The translations under genes were made by a program, and so were the position numbers. A DNA stretch of 64,000 bases, from contig NW_025062479.1 of NCBI RefSeq assembly GCF_000002995.4, forward strand, positions 9,725,721 to 9,789,720. The letters are read 5' to 3'. The notes under the pieces are model-generated. The model saw nothing but the letters and a program-made list of their open reading frames with translations. It ran no database searches and was not told the origin of the DNA. The DNA comes from Brugia malayi (lineage: Eukaryota; Nematoda; Chromadorea; Rhabditida; Onchocercidae). Of this stretch, positions 27,601 through 39,162 are shown one piece after another (position 1 is the first letter of the stretch; every line of letters starts with the position of its first letter).

Positions 27601-27640
27601 GAAGATCGATCTGATCTTGTGTGACGTGAAATCGAATCAT
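24604..27640 (-). CDS. IkappaB-like ankyrin plus death-domain protein, equivalent to the C-terminal half of NF-kappaB p105/p100
   Basis: Exons 27640-27528, 27405-27256, 27141-27046, 26914-26686, 26420-26124, 25989-25860, 25733-25539, 25149-24974 and 24705-24604 total 1488 bases (495 aa), all phases closing. Residues about 117-340 hold at least five ankyrin repeats: NALHVAARNKQN, GQTALHCAVRAGDADCV, GYTPAHVAVKKLKLSLL, GETPLLTALYMDD and GDTPLKIACKKKNL. A linker with VQRILNGERVEVPS parallels the p105 stretch around FDILNGKP. Residues about 404-490 form a death domain (LSKILDVEDKWTILADHLG, SSSPTMMLLDQYE, VKQSLEDMGETLGVRLIQAG) that lines up with the p105 death domain. The N-terminus is short (MIRFHVTQDQIDLPVLVPP) with no Rel homology domain, and the next gene upstream on the same strand is unrelated. 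Probably an NF-kappaB/IL-17-pathway scaffold comparable to C. elegans NFKI-1 or IKB-1; that role is inference. Confidence 0.85.
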
Positions 27641-27986
27641 ATTTCTTTTCTATGAATTAAATATTAGTTCCTCCACTTAATATCCAACCTATATTTCATT
27701 ACTACAAAAATATGATGCTAATACTAAGGTGCAGTTTGGGCAGCCTATTGAATTGCAATGTCAACCCATTACGATGACATATTAATCATCAAATGACATA
27801 TATTAAACTGCTGAATCACCTGACATGTACTTGCATTGGAAGTTCCAACTGTTGTGTATCACTTCTCATCAATATTTTAAAACTTTTTGTTGCAGGTGAT
27901 GTTTTATCTACTTTATCCGGAATGACAAGAATCGGCAAAGAAAATATGACCAGCTGAAATCATTTGTCCATCTTACTCAAGCCTTT
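27641..27986. other. Short tandem spacer between secreted orphan and IkappaB-like gene
   Basis: 346 bases separate the stop of the secreted gene from the next start on the same strand. An ATTCATAG acceptor lies just before the IkappaB-like ATG. Close same-strand spacing allows, but does not prove, an operon with trans-splicing. Confidence 0.4.
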
Positions 27987-29269
27987 TTAATTTGCTGTAA
28001 TTTCAACACCTTTTCTCCTCTAGCAGTATTCCAATCATATATTTTTAAAATTTTATCAGTGATTTTTTTTTCCGATTTCTATTTAACATTAAACATTACC
28101 TTATCATGTGTTTTCAATCGTTCAACGGGTAACATTCGATTGCCAATAGCAATGGATATGCTAACATTAGCCACTGGCTTGCTTAATAACAACCATATTG
28201 TTTCCTTAGTATTCCGCACAATATTATGACTCACTTCAATCACTTTAAGAGGTGCTATAAAATTGATGATTTATCTACAGTAAAAAAAAAATGCTAATTA
28301 AAAAATTTGTTATTATGAATAAGAGGAAATAATACCATTATCACGATGCATTATATCAGAAACAATCACTGAAGAAGCACAGGGTGTTGCTGCTTCAACC
28401 ATTATTCGAATACTTTCTTCTTTTTTCGGCCACCTTTCATCCACCTTCCTAACACCAGTACTACACTGTTGGTTTGTTTTTGCTGGCTGAATCAGATGCT
28501 TTTCAACTGTTTTTGTCGGTCTTGTAATATATAAGTTTTCAAATCTGAAAATAAACCTTTAAATGAAACATTCATCCTGCTATAATACTCTACTGAAAAT
28601 TTTAAATCGACAATTCAGTATATGTGTTACTCATTATGTTTCGCACTCTTGATATATAATTAAATTCATTGCAACTAGCAATAATTTACAATTAATAGTG
28701 AATATATTAACCATCAATTGTTAAAATAATATCACATTAGTCTAATTTATTGATGTTTCATCAAGTCTTATGTTCACTTTAAATTCAATTTATGATCTCC
28801 TTAGAAAAGTGACATTATGTATCTGAGTATCAGATGCAAATATATTCCATCAAATAGTAACCAAATAATCTGGTAATAAAATTTGATAAGAAATCAAATT
28901 GAACTTTTCAGTTCTTCTGTTTGCTTCTTGCATCCCGAAAAGAAGGATTACATTATTAATATGCTGGTTTTCTTGTGATTACTAAACTCATTATTGATTG
29001 AAGTAAAGTCTCAAAATGAATGAGACTGAAATAGTCTGATGGATGAAAAGTTGATTGGTGAAGAATTACTTATGTGTAGATTCGGCGACATGAACAATAG
29101 ATTGTTGTGTTGTAATGATAAGATAATGTGGTAGAAAGTCGGCTGTTAGAAGATTAACAGTAACAATAACAGGTTGATCAACTGATAATGAAATAGAGAA
29201 GCTAATTGGAATTAATAAGAAAATGTTGCTGAAGATGGTGTTTGAAATTGAAGTACAGGTAATGTGCAT
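27987..29269 (-). CDS. Small secreted or membrane-anchored protein, not recognised
   Basis: Exons 29269-29070, 28544-28336, 28254-28100 and 28019-27987 total 597 bases (198 aa) with phases closing. The N-terminus has a long hydrophobic run (IFSNIFLLIPISFSISLS, about residues 12-29) that fits a signal peptide or anchor. The rest is hydrophilic with short beta-like segments (VIVTVNLLTADFLPHYLIIT; RIMVEAATPCASSVIVSDIM; TIWLLLSKPVANVSISIAIG), two cysteines in the mature region, and a basic C-terminal end RRKGVEITAN. The pattern suggests a small beta-rich lumenal or extracellular domain, but I recognise no family. The last exon depends on a CTGCTAG acceptor and is the least certain. Confidence 0.6.
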
Positions 29270-30502
29270 GCACCAAACAAAGATGTAACCATATCACACA
29301 GCTATCCTCCAATCTAGTTCACTTATAAAACGAATCAATGAGCGTTCATAAGACAAGGTTCAAATTCAAGCTTGAGCTTAATCTTTCTCTCTTCAAATCT
29401 CATTCATTCACTTCTCTTTTCTCTATGTATGCTTCCTCTGATGCAAAAATTTCACACTATTTTGCTCTCAAAATCTGTCCAAAAAGCAATCGTATTATAT
29501 AAGTCTAGTGCATTCAATCTGCTTATCTTTTATAATCATTTCGTTAAAACCACTGCTAACTGATATTGCTATTACTGCTACTGCATCTTTTCCTACTGTT
29601 GCTGCATTTGCTAGCAATTTCTTACAGCTTTTTAGTCAACTATCATCAACTGCAACAGGACAAAATCAAATTCACTTTCTATATTCAAATCAATATCAAA
29701 ACTAAACATATTTTTCTAGTGTGAAATAACATTTACAATTGACAAGAGTATATTATCATGAGATTGAAACAAAAAGATGACAAACATCCTATGCCATTAG
29801 CATGCTTATCATTGCTAAAAAGAAAAAGAGGAAAAATGATACGAATATTCTTCCTTATTTTACAGCATGGCTTAATTTATGTCATAAAAAGACTGCCTGA
29901 ATGATCTTTGCTTTTTAAACCTAATTGAAGCCAGTAGCAAGAATGTCAATAAAACCGGGATAGGCTCAAAGAATTTCATGAAGTTTAATAGAAACTACAG
30001 GAAGACATGAACGTACATGAAACATTGTTAAAGCAAGAAAGTAGTCAATCCATCAGTTTTGAAACAAGAAACAAAAAGTTTTTATTGCAGAAATATTGGA
30101 GAAAAGTTGGAACTAAAAATGTGCATCTGGCAACCGCACAGCATTTTCATGAATTAGAAAACCGCTTTAGGTTTCGATAATTGTATAAGCAGAATAGACG
30201 TTTAGAATGAACGAACACATAAATCGATGGAACCCACCAGAGCCCAATTGAGATCCAAGAAGTTCATGTATGGTACCGTTCGCCTCGAAGCTATGTCGCC
30301 GTAAAACATATCATGTTGGATAGCGAAAATGATTCTTGGAAGGTTCTTCAAAATGGTATTTTTTCAAAAAATAGCAGAAAATTTTTATCCTTACACATGT
30401 GCAATAGTTAGCACATTAGCAACAACAAAACATACGAGGTATAGAATATATATGCAAACACAATCAGGTAATAAATGAATAGGTAAATAACATCATTTCC
30501 CA
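29270..30502. other. Gap between IMP4 and the secreted orphan
   Basis: Mostly AT-rich. Plus-strand 29560-29700 is open but with repetitive Ala/Thr/Ser codons. 30190-30420 is exon-like in several frames (see findings). No gene can be assembled. Confidence 0.4.
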
Positions 30503-30924
30503 TTAATCGTCATAATCTAGTACTGATAACATAGGAAGCCTCTTTCTGGATGAATTGGTATATGACCGAAGGGCCCACTCAGTTCTTTCGGCATCGGCGT
30601 TGTCAATCGTGCCCATTTTGATTAAATACGCTAAAACAATATAAAGATAAACAAATTCATATACTTGCTGCAAATAGGTATAGTTATAGCAATCGTAGAC
30701 TCATGTATGATTTCATTTCATGACATAAAAACTTACGCTTCATTTCGAATCGTGGACCAATTTCCTTCAGTTTTATTTCACCATGCTCATCTTTACTGTA
30801 TGTATGATGACGAAAACTAATGAAATCCTGAGTATTGCTAAAAGTGACGATCCGTCGGCTATCAATCTTTGGCACAGGAAATAAATGTTTTAATATCGTA
30901 GTTAACTAAAAAGAAATTAAAAAC

Positions 30925-30982
<58 letters not shown>

Positions 30983-32370
30983 GGAGAGAAAGAGAAAGAA
31001 AGAAAGTACAAATCTGTAAAGCCTAGTCAATATTTAAATATTGCTCGGAAGTTTGCTCCTCTGACTTTATAAACTGACAAGAAAAAAACCTGACTTACTC
31101 TACGTCCAAGAGCTGAATTAAGACTATCGAATATAAGATGTGGATATTCCTCCGACATGGTCCCACAATCTGGCACTTCGTGTCGCATCACAACATTTGC
31201 TAAAGTAAAATAAGCAGTAGGTCCAAAGGGTAAATGGCATACAATCATTCCATCGGGATTACCACGAGTTTCATACAGCAGTATAAAATCCGTAATCTTA
31301 AACGTATTATATTAAATAAAGATAATGATTAAAAAAATACCAAAAGCGCTATTCTGCCAAAATGCAACTGAAAATACATTGCTTTTTACCAATTTATAAA
31401 TAAGCTATAAAACTTTATCTTTTAATTTTTTAGCCTGCCTCCGAAATTCATAAAAATCGAAACTTAACGTAGTTCCCTATAATTACAACGACGCTCAAAT
31501 CCTGTGAACACTAACATCATTAGCTTTACAAGCTTGTATTAACTTCTTTATATCATAATGGCCTCGATTGATACGTTGCGCATTTGGGAACATCAGCCTC
31601 ATTTCCTGCAATAGACATTATCTCTCATTTTCAGCTCAACAAAGTGAACACATATAAATTTTCTCGACTTTTTCTCCACTGAATTTTAGCAAAAAGTCTA
31701 AAATTTAGAAACTACGAGATCTTGTATTTGAAATATCAATAGACGAAAAATACTTTTAAAAAAATCTTAAGTTTGGCTGATGGTTCGCGACTAGTTGTTA
31801 ATACAACTTTTGGATCTACTGCGCTAGCGTAACGATATTCATCATCGATAGCTAAAACTTCCCCTGAAAACGCCAACAATAGCAGTATTTTAGCATTGTA
31901 TAACAATATCAGATTTCACCAAAAAGACTGGTCTAAAAAGTCGTCGAGAAATTCAGAATAAACACTGGGAAGAAAAATGCCTACTATCCATGAAGCCAAA
32001 AAATTTAGTTTTTATAAATGTTAATTCTACTGTTTGTTCTATTTCATCCCAGTTGTTTAGTTGAACTATTGTCCCCAAAAATGCAACTCACATTTCTTGC
32101 CACATAGTAAATCTCACTTAAAACTTAGCAGTTGTGAAAAAAAAAAATAGTGGAAGCCAAGATAAGAAATAGTTTAACAAACACACCACCTCCCCATTCA
32201 GCCTCGTGTTGTAAGTCAATGGCATCTTTCCTCAAATGTGTCGGTATAGGTCTGTTTTCATCTACATATTTCTTTACAGTGCGTCGTTTTTCGTCGATTA
32301 ACCGTTGTTTCTCTTCCAGACTTTTCCGATAAACATATTCAAGACGTAACCGAGCTTCTCGCCTAATCAT
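30503..32370 (-). CDS. IMP4, U3 snoRNP (small-subunit processome) protein
   Basis: Nucleolar Brix-domain protein that works with MPP10, IMP3 and U3 snoRNA in 18S rRNA processing. Exons 32370-32190, 31863-31754, 31605-31516, 31296-31099, 30905-30737 and 30630-30503 total 876 bases (291 aa), the same length I recall for human IMP4. Landmarks: MIRREARLRLEYVYRKS, DENRPIPTHLRKDA, VVLTTSREPSAKLK, NAQRINRGHYDIKKLIQACK, GMIVCHLPFGPTAYFTLANV, VMRHEVPDCGTMSE, ISFRHHTY and EIGPRFEMKPYLIKMGT, all in Brix-domain order. It ends in an acidic VLDYDD. A TTTCAG acceptor lies shortly before the start codon, compatible with trans-splicing. Confidence 0.97.
30930..31007. repeat. (TA)n then (GA)n compound microsatellite in IMP4 intron 4
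   Basis: About 15 TA units run directly into about 11 GA units and then GAAA-type repeats. Simple repeat, no function inferred. Confidence 0.9.
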
Positions 32371-33736
32371 TTCTTTTTCCTTTATCCCTGAAATATGTCG
32401 TTATAATTATTAAAGGAAATCATAACAGTGATATATGTCAGCAGTGGATTTGCTTGGAACATTCTCTCAATGGAAAATAAACCTCGTCCATATTCCACCC
32501 TTATTTTTGATAAATTTAAGAGAAAGAGAATATCTGCATGTTGTAGAAGAGCAAACTATAAAATGATAATCCGATCTCTCTCCAAATTAGAGATTAGATA
32601 GTCAACTGGACCGGAATGATGCTATGCTTTTTCTTGGAAATTACCGCGAAATAAATTAATGAGAATGTATAATTACAAATAGTATTACAATTGTTCAATG
32701 ATTCAATATAAACATAACAGAACTTATTTGGAAAGCAAGCCGAGAAAGGTTCTCCTCAAACTAATCAATTAATTGATTAATTCATTATATCAGCAGACTA
32801 ACTTACATGATTAAGCAAACATTCAATTCAATAAACATTACGCAAAGTAAAAGAATAAGAAGATAAACAAAAATAAAACAAATACATTGCAACACTAACT
32901 TAAAAAATACAGAATCCTCAGAATTAATTTTGTATAAAGAGAAGTGAGCAAGTGCATTTCTTAAAAATATCACCATATTTCTTAATACGAATGTATGTTT
33001 TCTTTTTTAATGCTCTAAAGTGAACGCTGAAACAGTACTGAATGAATCTGGATTTGACAAATACATTTGATGGGAAGCAATATAACTTCAGAAAGTGGTA
33101 AGTTTTATAAGACCAATATTGAAAAAACGCACTGAAATAGTCATCCAGTGACAAGAATTTATCACTTAAACTTAAATAACCATATAATTCGAACCTTTTA
33201 TTTCAAATTCAAGTACTTGCCAAACCTTAAGATTTAAAAGAAAGCTTTCTCATCGCGATATCTTGGGGGGGTACATTAAACTTTATTCTGTTTGGGCTAC
33301 CGGTATTGGACGGTTGGACGACGACAAATTTAAGAATTAGGTACGATTAGTAATGTGAGTTTCTGGTTGAAGCGGAATGGAGGTGGTGGGGGGAGGAGGG
33401 GAATTAGTCGGTATAACTTTAATTATTGATTTCTCGTCTCTGTGGTCATCCGAAAATCATCCATGCATCGTCATTCCTGATCCGTTTTTAATGAATGGTT
33501 CAAAAGATTGACATCGTATACCATTTGTTGACAGTAACGATGGAAATGTATGGTATGACAAGAAATTTGTACAAAATGATAAGTTTAGGTAAATTAAAAT
33601 GTTTTCACCAATATTATATTTTGTAGTTTGAGCGACTCGAAATTCAGACATAAAATTTATTCACACGCGTCGGCCGTATAAAATTTTAAAACAGTGAAAA
33701 TATTTACATCAAATGAATTGTCACTCTTCTATTCAT
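32371..33736. other. Gap between BPI-like gene A and IMP4
   Basis: IMP4 upstream sequence and BPI-like 3' flank. Contains an unusual G-rich tract near 33373-33401 (listed separately). No gene supported. Confidence 0.5.
33373..33401 (+). repeat. G-rich tract in AT-rich DNA
   Basis: GGAATGGAGGTGGTGGGGGG continues into AGGAGGGG. It stands out against about 70% AT surroundings and has enough G runs for a possible two- or three-tetrad G-quadruplex on the plus strand. Confidence 0.8.
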
Positions 33737-36700
33737 TCAGTTACTTTGTATGTGTTCGCTAGGTGGAAAATATTTGACATCTGTAAATGCCTGTAAGGCA
33801 AGGTTGTTTACACGTTTCCGATCCAAAGCAAAGTCTGCAGATATGAAAACACTCCGATCAAGGATTTGCAGTTGAGTGATGTTGATCCGTAAAACTGAAA
33901 TTCTTCAATTTTTTTCCTTGTTCAGAACTGTTCTGAATGAAAGGAGTGAAAAAAAAAGTAATAATTCCATGAATGTATGGATTTTCGTAGTTAAAAGTAT
34001 ATCCTGAAATGTAGTATTCAATAAATGCTTATATCATGCAGTGTGGCTGGTACACTGCTGACAGTAAGGAAGAGTGGTAAAAGTGGATAGGCTTATTTGA
34101 AGGAACTGAGAGGTTCAAGGACGTTGTATTTGGAAGAAAAGGAAGGATTACTATGATAATAATTATTATTAATTAGTTATTATTATAATTAATTTTCGTA
34201 GCTAACAATATATCCTGATCCTAATAACTATGATCAATAAGTTTGATATTAAGAGAAAACCTTTTGGTACTGGTATTGGAAATCCGCCACGGAGAAAGTC
34301 ATTGATGAAACGCTGAAGCATTTCGGAACTTAGCAATGCAACATCAGATAATTCATCATCACTTATATTAATGTATCCATATTTGTTCTTTAACTGAAAG
34401 CTATCCACCGATGTTTTTCCAAGTAATGTATTGTTCTATAAATAAATCAAATAATGAACAAGTGAACAATTAAAATTATTCATTTGTCTTATCTATTATA
34501 GGGAAATCTTACCTCAACATGTAACTTTATGTTCGCAACAATGTCTAAAGCAAATGCTGCCGCTTGATGGCTTATTTTATTGGATTCTACAATATACATA
34601 AATACCAAACCATTTATATTAGCCATTAGTACACCTGCAAACATAAATTCTATTTGAATAAAAAACTAAAGTTGACCTTTAAAAGATTACTTTAAATTTA
34701 GGGAATTACTTTTCTTTAAGAAATATTACTGTAGTGGAAGTGTAAGATATGAAAAGGTAAGACTTTTGAACATAATGAAAAACTAAAAAATTTCGCGAAC
34801 CACCCTGTTTCGCTTGGAATAGTACCACAGGTGCACGGGTGGGCGTAAAAGTGAGTCGAACTTTGCTATCTGGATACTGTTCAGCTATTTGAGGTATCAG
34901 ATCAGCAAAACAAATTCCAGTTGTACAGGAGGTACGAAGCAATGGACCTAAAGACGAAATTGTCTGATCATCCACAACAAACTGCAACAAACGTTCCCTG
35001 CAAATTCTTAATTGAAAAAAAAAAGCGTAGTTCATAATGCTACGATCAGTATGAAATCAAAATGCAATCAAATTTCATTAATTTAAAGCAAGTATTCGTT
35101 AAAAGTATTCTCATTCATTTTAACTTGAAATTTTTTCTCCTTTAATACGCATGAACTATTTACTTCCTATTGCATATTAATTTCATGCATCGATATGAAA
35201 TTTTACCCTATCTCACATGTGATGTGTGAAATGTTTTCTTTTCTTAAATTTTAACCGAAAACTTTTCTCCTTTCTAATTTTTAAAAATTCAATGAATATT
35301 ATTATTATTTGTTGCCAGTTGCTACTTGATGAATAATTGCACTTCATCCTTTTTAAGCATTTCTCCAATACTGTATGGCAAATAACGTGAGCTTACGAGA
35401 AAGCGTGATAAAGTAATGCGTTCGCAATATAATCGGATATAAGCAAATGTATCATTGCATTTTGCAAAGGTTTTTTTGGCCAAAACATTGGTGCAGCACT
35501 GAATGGAGTTTTTTTTATGTTCTGTCCTATGATTAGTGAAATTTCACCCATGTTAGATATTTCCACCGTATTTTTGTAACACAATGGATCTTCATTTAGC
35601 CTGAAATATAAAATTATGGATGTGTACTGATTTGTAGCTTAAAAAGTTAGTCATTTAAATTTCTGTAGAATGATAAGAAATCATAAAAGCAAGTTAAATA
35701 AGGAAGAAAGCTAAGTTTTTAAATTGTAATTCTTTCGGCAAATCTTATGTCGAAAATGTTTGCATTTATTTTTTAGGTGGTGCTAAATTAATGAAAAAGC
35801 AAAAGCAATAGTCATTAGTGTCTATACAAGCATACATAAACACACACACACACAACCCATGAACAAACGTAAATTGTAATTAACGGTGAATTAACTAACC
35901 TGAAATTAGTATAAAAACGGGAAACCTAGTTCCTGAAAGTATCTCATCTGAACTTATCAAATGAAATCCGTCATGAAAAGTGTGATTATGATTATCGTAA
36001 CCCAAAAAATTATAACATGGATTCGAAATTCTCGAGATATTTCCTGATTTCCATTTCCTTTTCTTTTTTTATTTTTTTGCCTCAAAATCCATATTTAGTG
36101 AAATCATATGAGAACTAGTGCAACTTTATAATCCAATTTATAAAAGTTATTCACAGCAAAGATAAAATAATACTAAATTAAAATAAAAAGCGAAGCAATA
36201 GACAGTATTCACACACGCATGCAGACACATACCACATACATAGATACACATACATATACGTACGTATATACATACATACGCACACAGACAAACACATACA
36301 AAAATAGGTTGACACAAACAGATACACAGACATACCTTAAAGCTAATGAAGCTTTAACTAACCTGAAGTCAATAAGAATTCTGGAAACTAGTTGCTGCAA
36401 TGTTATATACTGTAATTTTTCAAAAATTTCAATTTATTGTTATTGAACATGAAGAAAGCAGTAAATAGCAACAAGATAATTGAAATTTTTTTTTCAAATT
36501 ATTCTTTCATTTCTTTAATTCTCCACTTATTGAGGAAATTTAGAACATGCAAATATGGGTGAAGAAAAAAAGAAAAGAAAAAAATAGTAATGGCTCGCAA
36601 GTAATCTGCAATGAATGACAATTCTAATTAAAAGATAAAAGAATTAATGATTTATTATTGTGAGCAGGTTTTAGGACAAATATTAAGTAATTTAGTATAC

Positions 36701-38946
36701 TTTCATATTACTATTATTGGTAGAATTTACCTTATTAAATGATTGATTATTTCTCTTTATTAAACAAAAATTGTTTTAATGAATTTTGAGAAAAAGCTTA
36801 CTTCGAGATGAGAATAACTAATATTAACATTATATGATCGAAAAGTTTCCATTAATTCTTTAGTATTAGGTAATCCAATTGCAGCAAACGCATTTATTCG
36901 TATTACATCTGCTAGCGATGTTTTTGTTTGAGTTTGTAATAATTTCTCATTGAAATCGTCATTGATAAATTCTGTTACTTTTTTGCAAATTAGCGTTTCA
37001 ATCAATGAACGAATTTGCTCCGATATACCTTGCTAAACTTTAATCACACTTCAAAATATACTCATAAAATTAGCATATATTTTAGATTTCATACTTTAAT
37101 CAAACAGCACACTATCTACTCGATTTTGTTTCGATCCAACACTTTCTTATGCTAATTTATTTTATTGAAATTTACATTTGATAAATTAAGTCTGATGAAA
37201 TTTGTTTGAACTACTATAGATGTAAATTGAAAATATACAAATAAAATTGGATAAATAAACCAAAGTGTTAATCATAACTGTAAATTTTTTGAAATAATGT
37301 AATGATAATAATAATACTTAATAAATATTAGTAGTAAGGAATAAATTTTGAAAACCTGAAATGCAATAATCTTACGACCTAAAATATCTATTATCATTTT
37401 GAAATTGCACTTAATCATAAAATACAACTTCCATATCTATTCTATGATAAAAAAGTAACTTTATGGCTTACAAATTTCTGAAAACGTTATCCATACTGTA
37501 TTCGAAAACTTTCACAATATAATCAAATTAACATCTTGCGCTAATGTTTGCACACACATAATAGTAAAATAATTGAAAGCTAAGCGCACAACAAAAATGT
37601 TAACTATTTAATTTTTTTTTTTTCCACTTATTCCAGTTTTTAAAACGGATGGATATTCCTTCAGGATTGCAAATTCAGAAAACATCATTTTCGGGCATTT
37701 CCCAAAATAATAATTTACCAAAATATAAGAAATAAAACTACTACTAAATATATGAAATTTTAATATAAATAAATGTGTGAAAGTGTTATTTCCTATCTTT
37801 TAAGTTCTCGGAAGTTTGATTTTAAAATAACAGCTGAAAATTTATTTAAAAAGAAATAGAATTCTAAGCGAAAAAAGAGAATTTTATTTAATATTTGAGA
37901 TTTTTTAATATGACTGGGATAAATTGCTTCCAACCACTAAAAAGAAAGAAGTAATTATTGCCAAATTTGTTTTTATTCAAGTTCATGAGAATATCTGGGT
38001 GCAAAAAATTACTGATCAAAAGAAAAAAAAATTAAAAATGGAAATACCTTAAATAAATTCAGTGCTATTCCAGTCATACCACCATTATGAATTTCAATAT
38101 TCATTAACTGAATAGTTGTACGACAAAAAATTATTGACACTCGAGCTCTTCCTGTTTCTGATCTCTCTAGGGCACTTTCTAATTGAAAATTAACACCGTA
38201 TGCTAATACTTCTGCTTCACCCTCAAGTTTCATCGGTACTAGTATATTTACTTCGCCTGATAAACTTCCTATTAATCTGAAAGTTATGAGCTTCATGTAG
38301 AAATCATATTTTCGTTTGTATTTAATATCATTAATGATCTCTCAGAATGCTATATGTAATTATGAATTGTGCTTAATCATTATTTATTTATGTGATCTTA
38401 CCTACCCTATGTTTAAATTTTTCATAATCCAAATGATTTTATTTGGAGCTGATGTAGAAATGATATGCTCAGTTGGTCGTTTATACCGTGATACACGTAT
38501 TCGTGATAGTAAAATATATCCTTGGCCATTGTTGATGCGTTGTTTGAGATTTGATATGGATAAACGTGGTAATTGCTCATTTAATATTTCAGCTCCGATA
38601 TTATTCAGATAAGCTACAGCTCGCGGTAAAATACGTATTCGTACAGCATTGGACGATGATAAATAAATCTTAACAAAAAAATTTCCTATTTTAAGACTGA
38701 ATTAAAAATTTTTATATTAAAATTAACTTATGTTTAAATGATAAAAATAATGAAAAAAGATGTCTGAATTGGTTAAGAGATAATATATAAAGAGTATTGA
38801 AAATAAATGAATGAATGAATGAAATGACATGTTAAGATGATTGAAAAATAACTATCTACCTGTAAAAGAGGATGTAAATGTATGTCTGCAAAAGAAAGAA
38901 TGTTGTAAATGAGAAGATGTAGAAAAGTTGCATGCGTAAAGGCCAT
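33737..38946 (-). CDS. BPI/LBP family lipid-binding protein A
   Basis: Secreted BPI/LBP/CETP-fold protein; relatives bind lipopolysaccharide or lipids, and nematode NRF-5 belongs here. Exons 38946-38860, 38668-38406, 38276-38048, 37032-36802, 36409-36363, 35600-35397, 34997-34804, 34634-34513, 34435-34261 and 33894-33737 total 1710 bases (569 aa), phases closing. Hydrophobic start MAFTHATFLHLLIYNILSF. N-terminal barrel: NAVRIRILPRAVAYLNNIGA. The conserved cysteine pair is present (IIFCRTTIQ ... RSLIETLICKKV). C-terminal barrel: LRTSCTTGICFADLIPQIAE, VRLTFTPTRAPVVLF, FINDFLRGGFPIPVPKG, ending in the family-like FISADFAL. The small exon 36409-36363 was found because it alone repairs the phase between its neighbours. 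Longer than mammalian BPI (about 480). Confidence 0.9.
35891..35946 (-). pseudogene. Decayed duplicate of the 47-base exon of BPI-like gene A
   Basis: On the minus strand the text around GGAACTAGGTTTCCC ... TTTCAGGTTAGTTAA mirrors the functional exon at 36409-36363 and its donor (GCAACTAGTTTCCAG ... CTTCAGGTTAGTTAA). The copy has one extra base and an in-frame stop. Both copies are followed by TG-rich sequence, so a segment of about 450 bases was probably tandemly duplicated. Confidence 0.6.
36188..36333. repeat. CA/TA/CG-containing degenerate simple repeat
   Basis: A run of ACAC, ATAC, GTAC and CAGA units within BPI-like gene A, just downstream of its 47-base exon. A shorter CA run (about 35839-35852) accompanies the decayed exon copy. 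Confidence 0.7.
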
Positions 38947-39162
38947 GAAATAATATTTGTAGTAAGGGAAAGATACAAAACAGATGTGCATATATGTACT
39001 AGATGGGAGGATATTTTGATATGGGTGTCCCTCTCTCTTCTCTTCTTTCTCAATCATCAATAACAGCGGGGAAAATCGAGGTTGTCCTTCAAGAACTTGT
39101 TCTTCCAATGACTAATGCCGTGAAGATGATGATGGTGGTGGTGCTTAGAGGGTGTGCACGTC
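38947..39162. promoter_or_regulatory. 216-bp bidirectional promoter between two BPI/LBP genes
   Basis: Start codons at 38946 (minus) and 39163 (plus) are only 216 bases apart, so 5' leaders and promoters must share this interval. It holds a pyrimidine-rich run (about 39029-39052, TCCCTCTCTCTTCTCTTC) and a GATGATGATGGTGGTGGTG stretch just before the plus start. No factor site is claimed. Confidence 0.65.

Noticed and set aside
28021..28085. Minus-strand frame reading ILKIYDWNTARGEKV, reminiscent of the alpha-2-macroglobulin receptor-binding domain
   Set aside because: Using it would require an intron of about 16 bases; the frame is closed otherwise. The secreted protein is not assigned to that family.
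29372..29705. Overlapping plus-strand frames with Ala/Thr/Ser-rich codons
   Set aside because: Repetitive GCT/ACT/TCT-type composition; no conserved motif or gene context.
36209..36446. Open frames on both strands translating to repeats of V/C/Y or T/H
   Set aside because: They are translations of a degenerate CA/TA microsatellite; only the 47-base exon 36409-36363 is supported.
38316..38612. 98-residue plus-strand open frame
   Set aside because: It is the antisense shadow of BPI-like A exon 2, which has homology and correct splice sites on the minus strand.
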